Positions 15,299-22,297 of a stretch of 26,022 bases of DNA are shown piece by piece. A program made the position numbers and the translations under genes. The first letter of the stretch is position 1. The number at the start of each line of letters is the position of its first letter. Below the pieces are notes generated by a model. That model was not told the DNA's origin. It saw nothing but the letters and a program-made list of their open reading frames with translations, and did not search any database. Source of the DNA: Phycisphaerae bacterium (lineage in GTDB: Bacteria; Planctomycetota; Phycisphaerae; UBA1845); the NCBI GenBank assembly GCA_021604825.1, contig BQJS01000042.1:1-26022 (forward strand), given 5' to 3'.

Positions 15299-16762
15299 CT
15301 ACAAATCGGCAAGAACGCCGCTGCGCTCGTTGAATTCTTCGATCATTTGATCCCATTGTTCGGCTTGGCTGAACATCTCGGTCCAGAAGTCGGGATCCCA
15401 CAGCTTGCGGAGGTCGTCCACGTCGCGCTGCTGCTGCTCGACCCAGGTGTAATACTTGAAATTGTGAAGCGCTTTGCGATCGGCGTACCCCAGTTCGCGA
15501 CAATGATCGGTGGTCACGGCTTCGAGATACAGCGCGAAATGCCGGGCCGCCGCCTCTTCTGTGTACGGACCGTGGGCAACGTTCTCTTCATCCAAGCGCG
15601 ACGCATACAAACTCATCGCATCGGTCAGCGGCATGAAAATAACGTCGCGATGATCGTAATCGAAATACTTCGCCGTCTTGATGGCCGACGCCAGATTGGA
15701 AATCGCACTGATCCCCAGCAGCGGCAGTTTCTCGATGAGGTCACTTTCAATGCCACGCTTGCCAAGATAAGCCTGACCGACTGGATCGTTGAACAATCGC
15801 ATCAATCCGTAACACGATTCGTCATCGATCGCCGTCACGAAATCCGTGTTGCGTACATTGTGAACCCAGGGGACGTGTTTGTCCCCGATGCCTTCGATGC
15901 GATGACCACCAAATCCGAAGTTCAACAGCGTCGGGCATTGCAGGGCTTCCGACGCTGTGACGGTGATGTGCGGATGGTTGACGCGCAGATAATCACCGGC
16001 TGCTATCGTGCCAGCCGACCCCGTCGATGAAATGTAAGCCGCCAACCGATCGCCTTCGCGGCGGACCCGGTTGTACACTTCTTCGACGATCCCGCCGGTC
16101 AAGTGATAGTGCCACATGGCATTGCCGAATTCTTCGAACTGATTGAAGATCACGCAATCCTTACGCGTGTGGCGAATCTCCCAGCACTTGTCGTAAATTT
16201 CTTTAACGTTCGATTCGCAACCCGGTGTCGCGATAACCTCCGCACCGATATCTTTCAACCATGCAAAACGTTCCTGGCTCATTTCTTCCGGCAAAATCGC
16301 GACGGCCGTACAACCCAACAGCGCGCAGTCAAACGCCCCACCGCGACAGTAATTCCCAGTCGATGGCCACACCGCCTTCTGCGCCAACGGATCAAACTGC
16401 CCCGTCACCAATTTGGGAACCAAACAACCAAACGCAGCCCCCACCTTGTGCGCTCCGGTCGGAAAGTAATTCCCCACGATGCCGATGATGCGCGCGTCGA
16501 CGCCCGTCAGCGATGACGGAAACTCAATCCAGTTGCCATCATTAAAGAGCCCGCCCTTTTCAACGGGTTCATTTTTCCAGGTGATTCGGAACAGGTTGAG
16601 CGGATCGACGTCCCACAAACCGATTCCCTTCAGGCGTTTCTTGACGGAATCGGGAATAAGCGACGGATCTTTCTGCTGAGAAAGGGTCGGGATTAAAATA
16701 CCGCGGGCACGACAATGCTTTGCCGTACTGGCCAACACGCTTTCGTTCACTTCACTCACCAT
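15299..16762 (-). CDS. Fold-type-II pyridoxal-phosphate enzyme, cysteine synthase/TrpB-like
   Basis: 487 residues. The PLP lysine is K106 in NYFPTGAHKVGAAFG, resembling the GAHK of tryptophan synthase beta. STGNYCRGGA (134-143) looks like the substrate carboxylate-binding loop, and SSTGSAGTIAAGDY (245-258) the PLP phosphate-binding loop. The chain is longer than cysteine synthase (about 310) because of an N-terminal extension of about 85 residues and a C-terminal helical tail. It probably catalyses a beta-replacement or elimination on an amino acid, but the substrate cannot be told from sequence. ATG 16762 follows GGAAAGGG at a normal distance. It lies downstream of dtd, 119 bp away on the same strand, and upstream of aceE, which has its own promoter. 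Confidence 0.8.
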   Translation of the reverse strand: MVSEVNESVLASTAKHCRARGILIPTLSQQKDPSLIPDSVKKRLKGIGLWDVDPLNLFRITWKNEPVEKGGLFNDGNWIEFPSSLTGVDARIIGIVGNYFPTGAHKVGAAFGCLVPKLVTGQFDPLAQKAVWPSTGNYCRGGAFDCALLGCTAVAILPEEMSQERFAWLKDIGAEVIATPGCESNVKEIYDKCWEIRHTRKDCVIFNQFEEFGNAMWHYHLTGGIVEEVYNRVRREGDRLAAYISSTGSAGTIAAGDYLRVNHPHITVTASEALQCPTLLNFGFGGHRIEGIGDKHVPWVHNVRNTDFVTAIDDESCYGLMRLFNDPVGQAYLGKRGIESDLIEKLPLLGISAISNLASAIKTAKYFDYDHRDVIFMPLTDAMSLYASRLDEENVAHGPYTEEAAARHFALYLEAVTTDHCRELGYADRKALHNFKYYTWVEQQQRDVDDLRKLWDPDFWTEMFSQAEQWDQMIEEFNERSGVLADL

Positions 16763-16881
16763 CGACTGACACCCTTTCCGTTTGACTCAATAGTTTATCG
16801 CGCCATTTTCAGGAATTGCGGCCACTCTGCAAGCGGCAGAACATGACAGATGCGTGTCACCGCGATAGGGCGCGGGATGGA

Positions 16882-17331
16882 TTAGAAGGTCTTCTGAGAA
16901 TCCAACAGAATGCAGATCGGCCCGTCGTTGGTGCTGGTCACGTCCATGTGCTCACGAAATCGCCCTTGGTGAACGCTCAGCCCGTATCCCCCAAGCGCTT
17001 GGCAAAAGTCCTCGTAAAGCTGCCGGGCCAACTCCGGGGCGGCGGCTTCGACGAACGACGGTCGCCTCCCTTTGCGGGCGTCCCCTTGGGTCGTAAAGGC
17101 GCTGACGACCATGACATCACCACCCGATTCACCCACGTCGCGGTTGAGCGCACCGTCGCCATCTGGAAATACCCGCAGGTGCCGAACCTTGTTCGCAAGA
17201 AATTCTACGTCGGCAGGCGAGTCCGACTTGGAAACGCCAAGGTAAACCAATAGTCCACCCTGCATCGACGAGGCGATCGCGCCATCGACGACAACGCTCG
17301 CGTCGTGTACCCGTTGTACGACTGCTCGCAT
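16882..17331 (-). CDS. dtd: D-aminoacyl-tRNA deacylase
   Basis: 149 residues, normal DTD length, starting at ATG 17331 with GGAG about 9 nt upstream; an upstream extension to 17445 has no family match. MRAVVQRVHDASV, GLLVYLGV, LRVFPDGDGALNRDV, GDARKGRRPSF and GRFREHMDV place it firmly in DTD, which hydrolyses D-aminoacyl-tRNAs (and mischarged Gly-tRNA(Ala)) in the cytoplasm. The two signature motifs are altered: SQFTL reads SAFTT, and the NxGPxT loop reads NDGPIC, keeping Gly-Pro but with Cys for Thr. The protein may still be active, since the Gly-cisPro pair is intact. It follows the WYL regulator gene by 49 bp and is probably in the same transcript. Confidence 0.9.
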   Translation of the reverse strand: MRAVVQRVHDASVVVDGAIASSMQGGLLVYLGVSKSDSPADVEFLANKVRHLRVFPDGDGALNRDVGESGGDVMVVSAFTTQGDARKGRRPSFVEAAAPELARQLYEDFCQALGGYGLSVHQGRFREHMDVTSTNDGPICILLDSQKTF

Positions 17332-17380
17332 GAACTTTGACTCCAATCGTAACAAGTGGATCTGACGGAACGCCTCAGAT

Positions 17381-18409
17381 CTACATGCCGTTTGAATGCG
17401 CGCTTTCACTGTACTTGGCAATGAGCGACCGACTGCGTTCGACAATCAACTCCCGCAAGTCAGGTGGCTCCAACACCAGCGCTTGATCGCCATACCCCAT
17501 GATCCACCACGAGATTTCGCCGAGCCCATCGACATCGACCTCGAACAACAGCGAACCATCGTCTTCGCGTTGCGTCCGCTGCGACCGATGCCACAGCACT
17601 TCTTCAACGTTACCCGCCACCTTGCTCGTGAAGCAAATCTTCACATGGTACCGCCGATCCCCGCGAATCATCTGCCACGCGTACCCGAAATAATTCTCAA
17701 GTGAAAATCCGGGATCCGTTTCAAACAATTGTTCACGCAGAGTCAACTGCTCGATGCGTTCGAGTTTGTACGTGCGTGTCGCCTTCTCTTTTTCGCTGTA
17801 TCCGATCATATACCAGCCGCGGTTCACGAAGATTCGCTTGTATGGATGGAGCACATCTTCGATCACGCGACCTTCATAAAATGAATCGTAGCGCATCGAA
17901 ACCTTGCGCGATTCGATCAGCGCTTTCATCAACGTCGAATTGACATCACCGATGCCATCAACATCGGAGGTGGGCCAAAACTTGACGTCGATGTTGTCGA
18001 GAATCGATCCGCAGTGAGCGCGAATGCGACCCGGTATTGCTGCCTCAATTTTCTGAGCGGCTTCGACGGCTTGGGCGTATTCGGGATGGAGCTTGCGGGT
18101 ATTCATCCGCCGGGTCAGCAACATGACCGCCAGCGCTTCACCGACCGTGAGATTAATCGGCGGAAGGAAGTAATCCTTATTGATTCGATACTGCTTGGTT
18201 TTCTTATCGTAGTGAAATGGTACGCCGGCTGCTTCCAGCATGTTGAGGTCGCGAAAGAGCGTGCGCCGCGATACCGTGAGCCCCAAGGCCAAACCATCGG
18301 CATCGAAACTGCGACCCGATTGCAACATTTGCAGCAGTTTGATCAAACGATGGGTGCGGGTGACGCTGTCCGGTTTGTCGGATTGCGTTGCGATGCTTGA
18401 ACCCTCCAA
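17381..18409 (-). CDS. WYL-domain transcriptional regulator with N-terminal winged HTH
   Basis: 342 residues. An HTH_11-type DNA-binding domain (about 17-75; LIKLLQMLQSGRSFDADGLA then SRRTLFRDLNMLEAAG) precedes a WYL ligand-sensing domain (about 150-230; HPYKRIFVNRGWYMIGYSE, TYKLERIEQL) and a C-terminal WCX-like extension. Such proteins sense nucleotides or nucleic acid ligands and repress or activate stress, DNA-damage or defence genes. No defence genes are adjacent. The start is uncommon: TTG 18409 lies 3 nt after the stop of the membrane protein gene. A strong GGAGGG sits just inside the frame, ideally spaced for an ATC codon at residue 6, so the true start is unsettled. It is probably co-transcribed with its upstream neighbours. 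Confidence 0.85.
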   Translation of the reverse strand: MEGSSIATQSDKPDSVTRTHRLIKLLQMLQSGRSFDADGLALGLTVSRRTLFRDLNMLEAAGVPFHYDKKTKQYRINKDYFLPPINLTVGEALAVMLLTRRMNTRKLHPEYAQAVEAAQKIEAAIPGRIRAHCGSILDNIDVKFWPTSDVDGIGDVNSTLMKALIESRKVSMRYDSFYEGRVIEDVLHPYKRIFVNRGWYMIGYSEKEKATRTYKLERIEQLTLREQLFETDPGFSLENYFGYAWQMIRGDRRYHVKICFTSKVAGNVEEVLWHRSQRTQREDDGSLLFEVDVDGLGEISWWIMGYGDQALVLEPPDLRELIVERSRSLIAKYSESAHSNGM

Positions 18410-18412
18410 CCA

Positions 18413-19495
18413 TCACGTTTCGATTTCACTGAATACCGAAAGGCGAATTACCAAAAACGCACAAAGGCTCAGCGACGCCACCGCAGCCAACACACCAAGC
18501 TGCGCGTGCTTCCATCGCCTAGCTAGCATGATCAACGTCAGGATCAAAAACAGGTGCCCGATGACCCCAAACCCAATGCGCAGGAATGTCGCGTCATGCC
18601 CGCCGATCAACTTCAAGCGAGGCCAACCTGACATCATGCCGGCTGCTACGAGGCTGATCACCGCAAGGGCTACGATGATTCGCGGCAACCGACTGCGCAC
18701 GCGACCGGCCGTCGTCCAAGCCTCGCCGTCATCAAGCTGCTGATGCCAAACGCCGTAAAGCCAGATCCAAACCCATATCATAACCGTCAGACCAATGAGA
18801 ATGGTATTGAATCTTGACGGAATGCGGGCTTCGAGCGAATCGGGAGTAGCCGGCAGCACCATGAGTAGTAGCGTTGCGACCCCCACCGAAAGCAATCCCA
18901 GGCCAATGTCAGCCAATCCGATGCTCCAGCGACGCGTCACCAGTCGTAGCAGCGCAACACCCGTTACGAACGCCGTAACTCCCAAAACAAGCGCCGTCAG
19001 CCGTTCACTCGCCCAGCTACATTCAAGCGCCATCGAAAGCTGGCCAAACACGCCAAGCAATAATAAGAGTCCCAACGCGGTACAACTATCATCCAACCCG
19101 ACCCACTCTAGGGAATGCTCCCCAATCTTGTGCGGCGACAATCGCAACCTACGCCAGGCACCGCGATGTTCAACGAATCCCTCTGCAGCGATCGCAACGA
19201 TCAGTATGAAACCTACCGATGCAATCCAAATCGTGAGCCGACCAACCGTACCGCCCATGCACGCATCGTATGAGTCATTCGCACCCCATACGAAACCGGA
19301 CACCGTAAGAACCGCCGCCCACAGCAATGCGCAGGCGTACGATGGCTTCGACTTGAAAACTGCGACAACACCAAATATTAAAGCGAGTCCGGCCGCACCA
19401 AGGAGTGAGTATCCGACAAGGGTCATGTCCAGAAACACCGGTACCGCTGAAACAGAATGGGTAGCAACACAATCAGTTTGCGGGGGAAGAATCAA
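18413..19495 (-). CDS. Polytopic membrane protein of unknown function
   Basis: 360 residues with roughly eight to ten hydrophobic helices and short loops; no family recognised. The TTG start at 19495 overlaps the stop of the isomerase-like gene (TTGA) and has AAGGG upstream. An ATG at 19426 (MTLVGYSLLGAAG) would start directly at the first helix and is the main alternative. The gene ends 3 bp before the WYL regulator frame, so isomerase, membrane protein and regulator behave as a tight operon. It may be a transporter or a membrane scaffold; nothing in the sequence decides this. Confidence 0.65.
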   Translation of the reverse strand: MILPPQTDCVATHSVSAVPVFLDMTLVGYSLLGAAGLALIFGVVAVFKSKPSYACALLWAAVLTVSGFVWGANDSYDACMGGTVGRLTIWIASVGFILIVAIAAEGFVEHRGAWRRLRLSPHKIGEHSLEWVGLDDSCTALGLLLLLGVFGQLSMALECSWASERLTALVLGVTAFVTGVALLRLVTRRWSIGLADIGLGLLSVGVATLLLMVLPATPDSLEARIPSRFNTILIGLTVMIWVWIWLYGVWHQQLDDGEAWTTAGRVRSRLPRIIVALAVISLVAAGMMSGWPRLKLIGGHDATFLRIGFGVIGHLFLILTLIMLARRWKHAQLGVLAAVASLSLCAFLVIRLSVFSEIET

Positions 19496-20586
19496 CCGCC
19501 CTTCGCCGCCCGGGCAGCGCGAACCTTCTTGACCGCTTCCGCAACCAGCGCCGCGATCTTCGGGTCAGCCCCTTTGGCAACGCGCGGCTTGTCGTCGGCG
19601 ACCGCGGTGGCAGTACCGCCCGACTCACTCGACTCGCCCTCAGCGCTTTCTCCGGCAGCGTCCACGGTCGCCACCTTTCGCTCGATGTAGGCAGCGTCGG
19701 CTGAGAACTTCGCGGCGTACTTGTCTTTCTTGTACGCGGTTAATTCCGGTTCGACGTGCTTGATTCTTTCCAACAAACGCTGAAGCGCCGCTGGCAGCGC
19801 GTCGTCAGCCGACGGCAACGCCTCGACATGGGCCTTTGGCCAATCGAGCATGTAGTAGCCATCAAACAAAACGCCTTTGAGCAGGTCCGTGGCGTACGCA
19901 TAATCGACATTGCCTTCACCGATCGAACGATACCCTTCAAACGCAGCCGTATTCGGATCGAACGCCGCATCGTTGGCCATCACCATCTTGATCCGCGCCC
20001 CCAAACGTGGAATCGCAAGCGAGTTGTGATCCTTGACCGCCAATCCCAGCACCGGGTCCCAAGCCGCTCGCATGCCCGGATGTGACACGCCATCGACCAC
20101 GAACCACACGTCGCGACTGCTCGGAAAGTCTGGGGTATTGCACGCCAGCAGGGTCACGCCATGTCGGGCAGCGATCCGCGCCAATTCTGTTAGCGGAGGA
20201 ATCTGCCGGGCCAACGTCGCGTCGGCCAACTCTCGCCCGACGCGCTTGCCAATCGGCACCCGCACGAACGGGCAACCGAGCTTTTCGGCTAACGCGATGT
20301 TTTGAAGTGTCCGATCGAAGCTTCGCTTTTGAACGTTCTTCTGCTTGGCTTCGAGCGAATACTTGCTCGCGATGCTGACGATTTCGACGCTCGCGTCGTC
20401 AAAAAGTTTCCGAACCGCGTCGGTGTCTTTGTCCTGCTGCAAATCTTCGGCATCGGGCAGGTGAATTTCGTCGCGTACCGTGCCCAGCTCAACACCATAG
20501 AAGCCAAGCTCGTTGGCTTTGGTGGCAATGTCGTGAATATCCCATTCGGGGCAAACTGAAGTGCTGAATCCGACTTTGATCGCCAT
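19492..20586 (-). CDS. Sugar phosphate isomerase/epimerase-like TIM-barrel protein
   Basis: 364 residues from ATG 20586, which has GGGAG about 10 nt upstream; an extension to 20637 lacks support. The first 300 residues follow the xylose isomerase-like/AP-endonuclease-2 barrel: MAIKVGFSTSVCPEWDIHDI, LGFYGVELGT, VEIVSIASKYSLEA, AEKLGCPFVRVPIG, HGVTLLACNTPDF and a MVMAND/YRSIGEGNVDY segment typical of strands 6-7. Family members are metal-dependent isomerases, epimerases or dehydratases of sugars and polyols. The last 55 residues are a low-complexity Ala/Glu/Ser tail ending in a Lys/Arg/Ala helix, unusual for the family. It leads an operon with a membrane protein and a WYL regulator. The substrate is unknown. 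Confidence 0.8.
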   Translation of the reverse strand: MAIKVGFSTSVCPEWDIHDIATKANELGFYGVELGTVRDEIHLPDAEDLQQDKDTDAVRKLFDDASVEIVSIASKYSLEAKQKNVQKRSFDRTLQNIALAEKLGCPFVRVPIGKRVGRELADATLARQIPPLTELARIAARHGVTLLACNTPDFPSSRDVWFVVDGVSHPGMRAAWDPVLGLAVKDHNSLAIPRLGARIKMVMANDAAFDPNTAAFEGYRSIGEGNVDYAYATDLLKGVLFDGYYMLDWPKAHVEALPSADDALPAALQRLLERIKHVEPELTAYKKDKYAAKFSADAAYIERKVATVDAAGESAEGESSESGGTATAVADDKPRVAKGADPKIAALVAEAVKKVRAARAAKGG

Positions 20587-20685
20587 GCTGATGACGCTCC
20601 CACATTCGTTGCGCGACGCCCGTGAGCCGCCTCGCAAGCGATGAAATCAATTCAATGAAACCTGCTTCAACCTGACAATTCGGTT

Positions 20686-20713
20686 AGCCTAGCACAGCGT
20701 CTTGGTGAGTCAA
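20686..20713 (-). promoter_or_regulatory. Sigma-70-like promoter for the isomerase-like operon
   Basis: Minus-strand TTGACT (20713-20708) is followed after 16 bp by TAGGCT (20691-20686). The -35 matches 5 of 6; the -10 keeps the key T, A and final T. The predicted transcript would have a leader of about 93 nt before ATG 20586. The region is shared with the divergent acyl-CoA dehydrogenase-like gene. Confidence 0.4.
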
Positions 20714-20777
20714 TCGCTTTCAGTGCATCGGCATATCGGGCGTGGTCAGCGATCAAATAAACCCTACAATTGCAGGG

Positions 20778-21875
20778 ATGAGCAACGTCACCGAACAAGA
20801 CCTCGCCCACCTTACCGAATCAATCGCCCAATGGGGCATGGAGTACGACCGAACCGGCGAGTGGCCGCAGCGATCCGTCGATCTGATGGCCAAGTTGGGG
20901 GCATGGCGGTGGAATGTCCCGGCAGAATTCGGCGGCGAACCGGTCAGCCACACCGAACTTCTCAAGCGCTACGCTGCCCTTGCGGCTGGCTGTATGAGTA
21001 CGGCGCTGATCAGCACGCAGCGCGACGGCGCGATCGAACTCATCGCCAACAGCGCAAACGATGTGCCGAAGAATCGCTGGCTGGCCAAGTGCGCTGCTGG
21101 CGAAATCTACACTACCGTCGGCATCGCTCAATTGACGACATCCAAACGCGGCGGGGGCAACCTGATGAAAGCCACCGCCGACGGTGACGGGTATCGACTC
21201 AACGGAATGATGCCGTGGGCCACTGGCGCGTTGAAAGCGGCGATTGTCGTCACCGGTGCTGTTCTTGATGACGGTCAACAAATCCTCGCGTGTGTTCCAA
21301 CCGATCGCGTGGGACTCACCGTTGCACCGTGCGATTCGCTCATCACGCTCAACGCATCGCAAACCAGTTGCGTTCACTGCGAAGACTTCCGCGTTGAGGC
21401 TGACGAAGTCCTGCGCGGGCCAGCCGAGCGCGTGTTGGCCATCCGCACACCGGTCAAACCGCTCGTGACCAGTTCATGCGGGATTGGATTGACGGGCCAA
21501 CTGGTCAAAATGATTTGCGACCTACCGCCAGCGTCGCGGGAGTCGTGCGCTGACGTTGTCGAACCGTTGGTCGAACAGTACCAAACGATTCGGACGATGC
21601 TCTTTGATGCTGCCGATCGCGTCAACGACCCGGAATTTGAAACGCCATCGACCGGCATTCGCGTGCGCGTCAACGATATACTCGTGCGCGCGGCGATGGT
21701 GGCACTGACGCTTTCAAAAGGGAGCGGGTTCCTCATGGATCGCCCCATTCAGCGACACGTTCGCGAAGCGTTGTTCTTTCTGGTCTGGTCCGCGCCGGAA
21801 GTCGTCCAAACCGGCACGCTCAAGCGGTTGATGGCCCCCCTCGGTGCCGACACGCCCCTGTCGCTAGATTTTTGA
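20778..21875 (+). CDS. Acyl-CoA dehydrogenase-like flavoprotein
   Basis: 365 residues from ATG 20778. The order of blocks fits the acyl-CoA dehydrogenase fold: N-terminal helical LGAWRWNVPAEFGGEPVSHTELLKRYAALA, the middle beta domain GDGYRLNGMMPWATGALKAAIVVTGAVLDDG, and C-terminal helices ending SKGSGFLMDRPIQRHVREALFFLVWSAP. It is slightly shorter than usual (about 380), and I could not place a catalytic glutamate with confidence, so it may be an oxidase, hydroxylase-type or non-canonical member. It would bind FAD. No typical Shine-Dalgarno precedes the ATG; TACAAT ends 7 nt upstream, compatible with a leaderless mRNA. A GTG at 20742 is an alternative start. It stands alone between a divergent operon and a MazG-like gene. 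Confidence 0.75.
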   Translation: MSNVTEQDLAHLTESIAQWGMEYDRTGEWPQRSVDLMAKLGAWRWNVPAEFGGEPVSHTELLKRYAALAAGCMSTALISTQRDGAIELIANSANDVPKNRWLAKCAAGEIYTTVGIAQLTTSKRGGGNLMKATADGDGYRLNGMMPWATGALKAAIVVTGAVLDDGQQILACVPTDRVGLTVAPCDSLITLNASQTSCVHCEDFRVEADEVLRGPAERVLAIRTPVKPLVTSSCGIGLTGQLVKMICDLPPASRESCADVVEPLVEQYQTIRTMLFDAADRVNDPEFETPSTGIRVRVNDILVRAAMVALTLSKGSGFLMDRPIQRHVREALFFLVWSAPEVVQTGTLKRLMAPLGADTPLSLDF

Positions 21876-21952
21876 TATGATGTTCTGCGTCGTACCCGTC
21901 AGTTTTGATCCCTTTTATCCAGTGGTCGGGTAAAATAGGATGGTTTGTGCAA

Positions 21953-22252
21953 ATGTCTATTAGCCTCAATGATTTTCAACGCCGCATCGATCGAATGTAC
22001 AGCGATAAGGATCGCGAGCGCGGAAGCGCTGCGACGTTCCTTTGGCTCTCCGAGGAAGTCGGCGAGTTGGCTGGCGCTTTGCGCGAAGGCACCCACGAAG
22101 AGAAGTCCGGCGAATTTGCGGATGTCCTTGCGTGGCTTGTCACCCTCGCGAACATCGAAGGCATCGACCTCACCAAAGCCGTCGAAGATAAGTACGGGCG
22201 TGGTTGTCCGGGCTGCGGCTTGGAAATATGCACATGCAACGAAAAACCCTAG
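21953..22252 (+). CDS. MazG-like nucleotide pyrophosphohydrolase
   Basis: 99 residues, single-domain MazG length. The metal-binding helices carry E34-E35-x2-E38 (SEEVGELAGALRE) and E54-x2-D57 (GEFADVLAWL), the EExxE...ExxD arrangement that binds Mg2+ in all-alpha NTP pyrophosphatases. The C-terminus GRGCPGCGLEICTC adds four cysteines (85, 88, 93, 95), a small zinc-knuckle-like tail. The enzyme should cleave (d)NTPs to monophosphates, cleaning the pool or damping alarmones. ATG 21953 was chosen over 21905 because the family match begins at once and TAAAAT at 21931-21936 gives a plausible -10 about 17 nt upstream. It sits 30 bp before the FHA phosphatase gene and may be co-transcribed with it. 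Confidence 0.85.
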   Translation: MSISLNDFQRRIDRMYSDKDRERGSAATFLWLSEEVGELAGALREGTHEEKSGEFADVLAWLVTLANIEGIDLTKAVEDKYGRGCPGCGLEICTCNEKP

Positions 22253-22265
22253 GCGCGTGCCGCAT

Positions 22266-22297
22266 CATGGCTGAACTGGTTCATGGCTGAATTGGTC
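22266..22297 (+). repeat. Tandem 16-bp duplication over the FHA-phosphatase start codon
   Basis: Unit one (22266-22281, CATGGCTGAACTGGTT) and unit two (22282-22297, CATGGCTGAATTGGTC) differ at 2 of 16 positions. The first unit has its own ATG (22267) in another frame, which would encode only MAELVHG before a TGA at 22288-22290 that overlaps the start of the real gene. Confidence 0.7.

Noticed and set aside
15249..15503. Minus-strand open frame overlapping the end of the PLP enzyme gene
   Set aside because: It runs in another frame of a confirmed gene and has no recognisable features.
15347..16030. 227-codon open frame antisense to the PLP enzyme gene
   Set aside because: The opposite strand encodes a clear PLP enzyme; the antisense translation has no family features.
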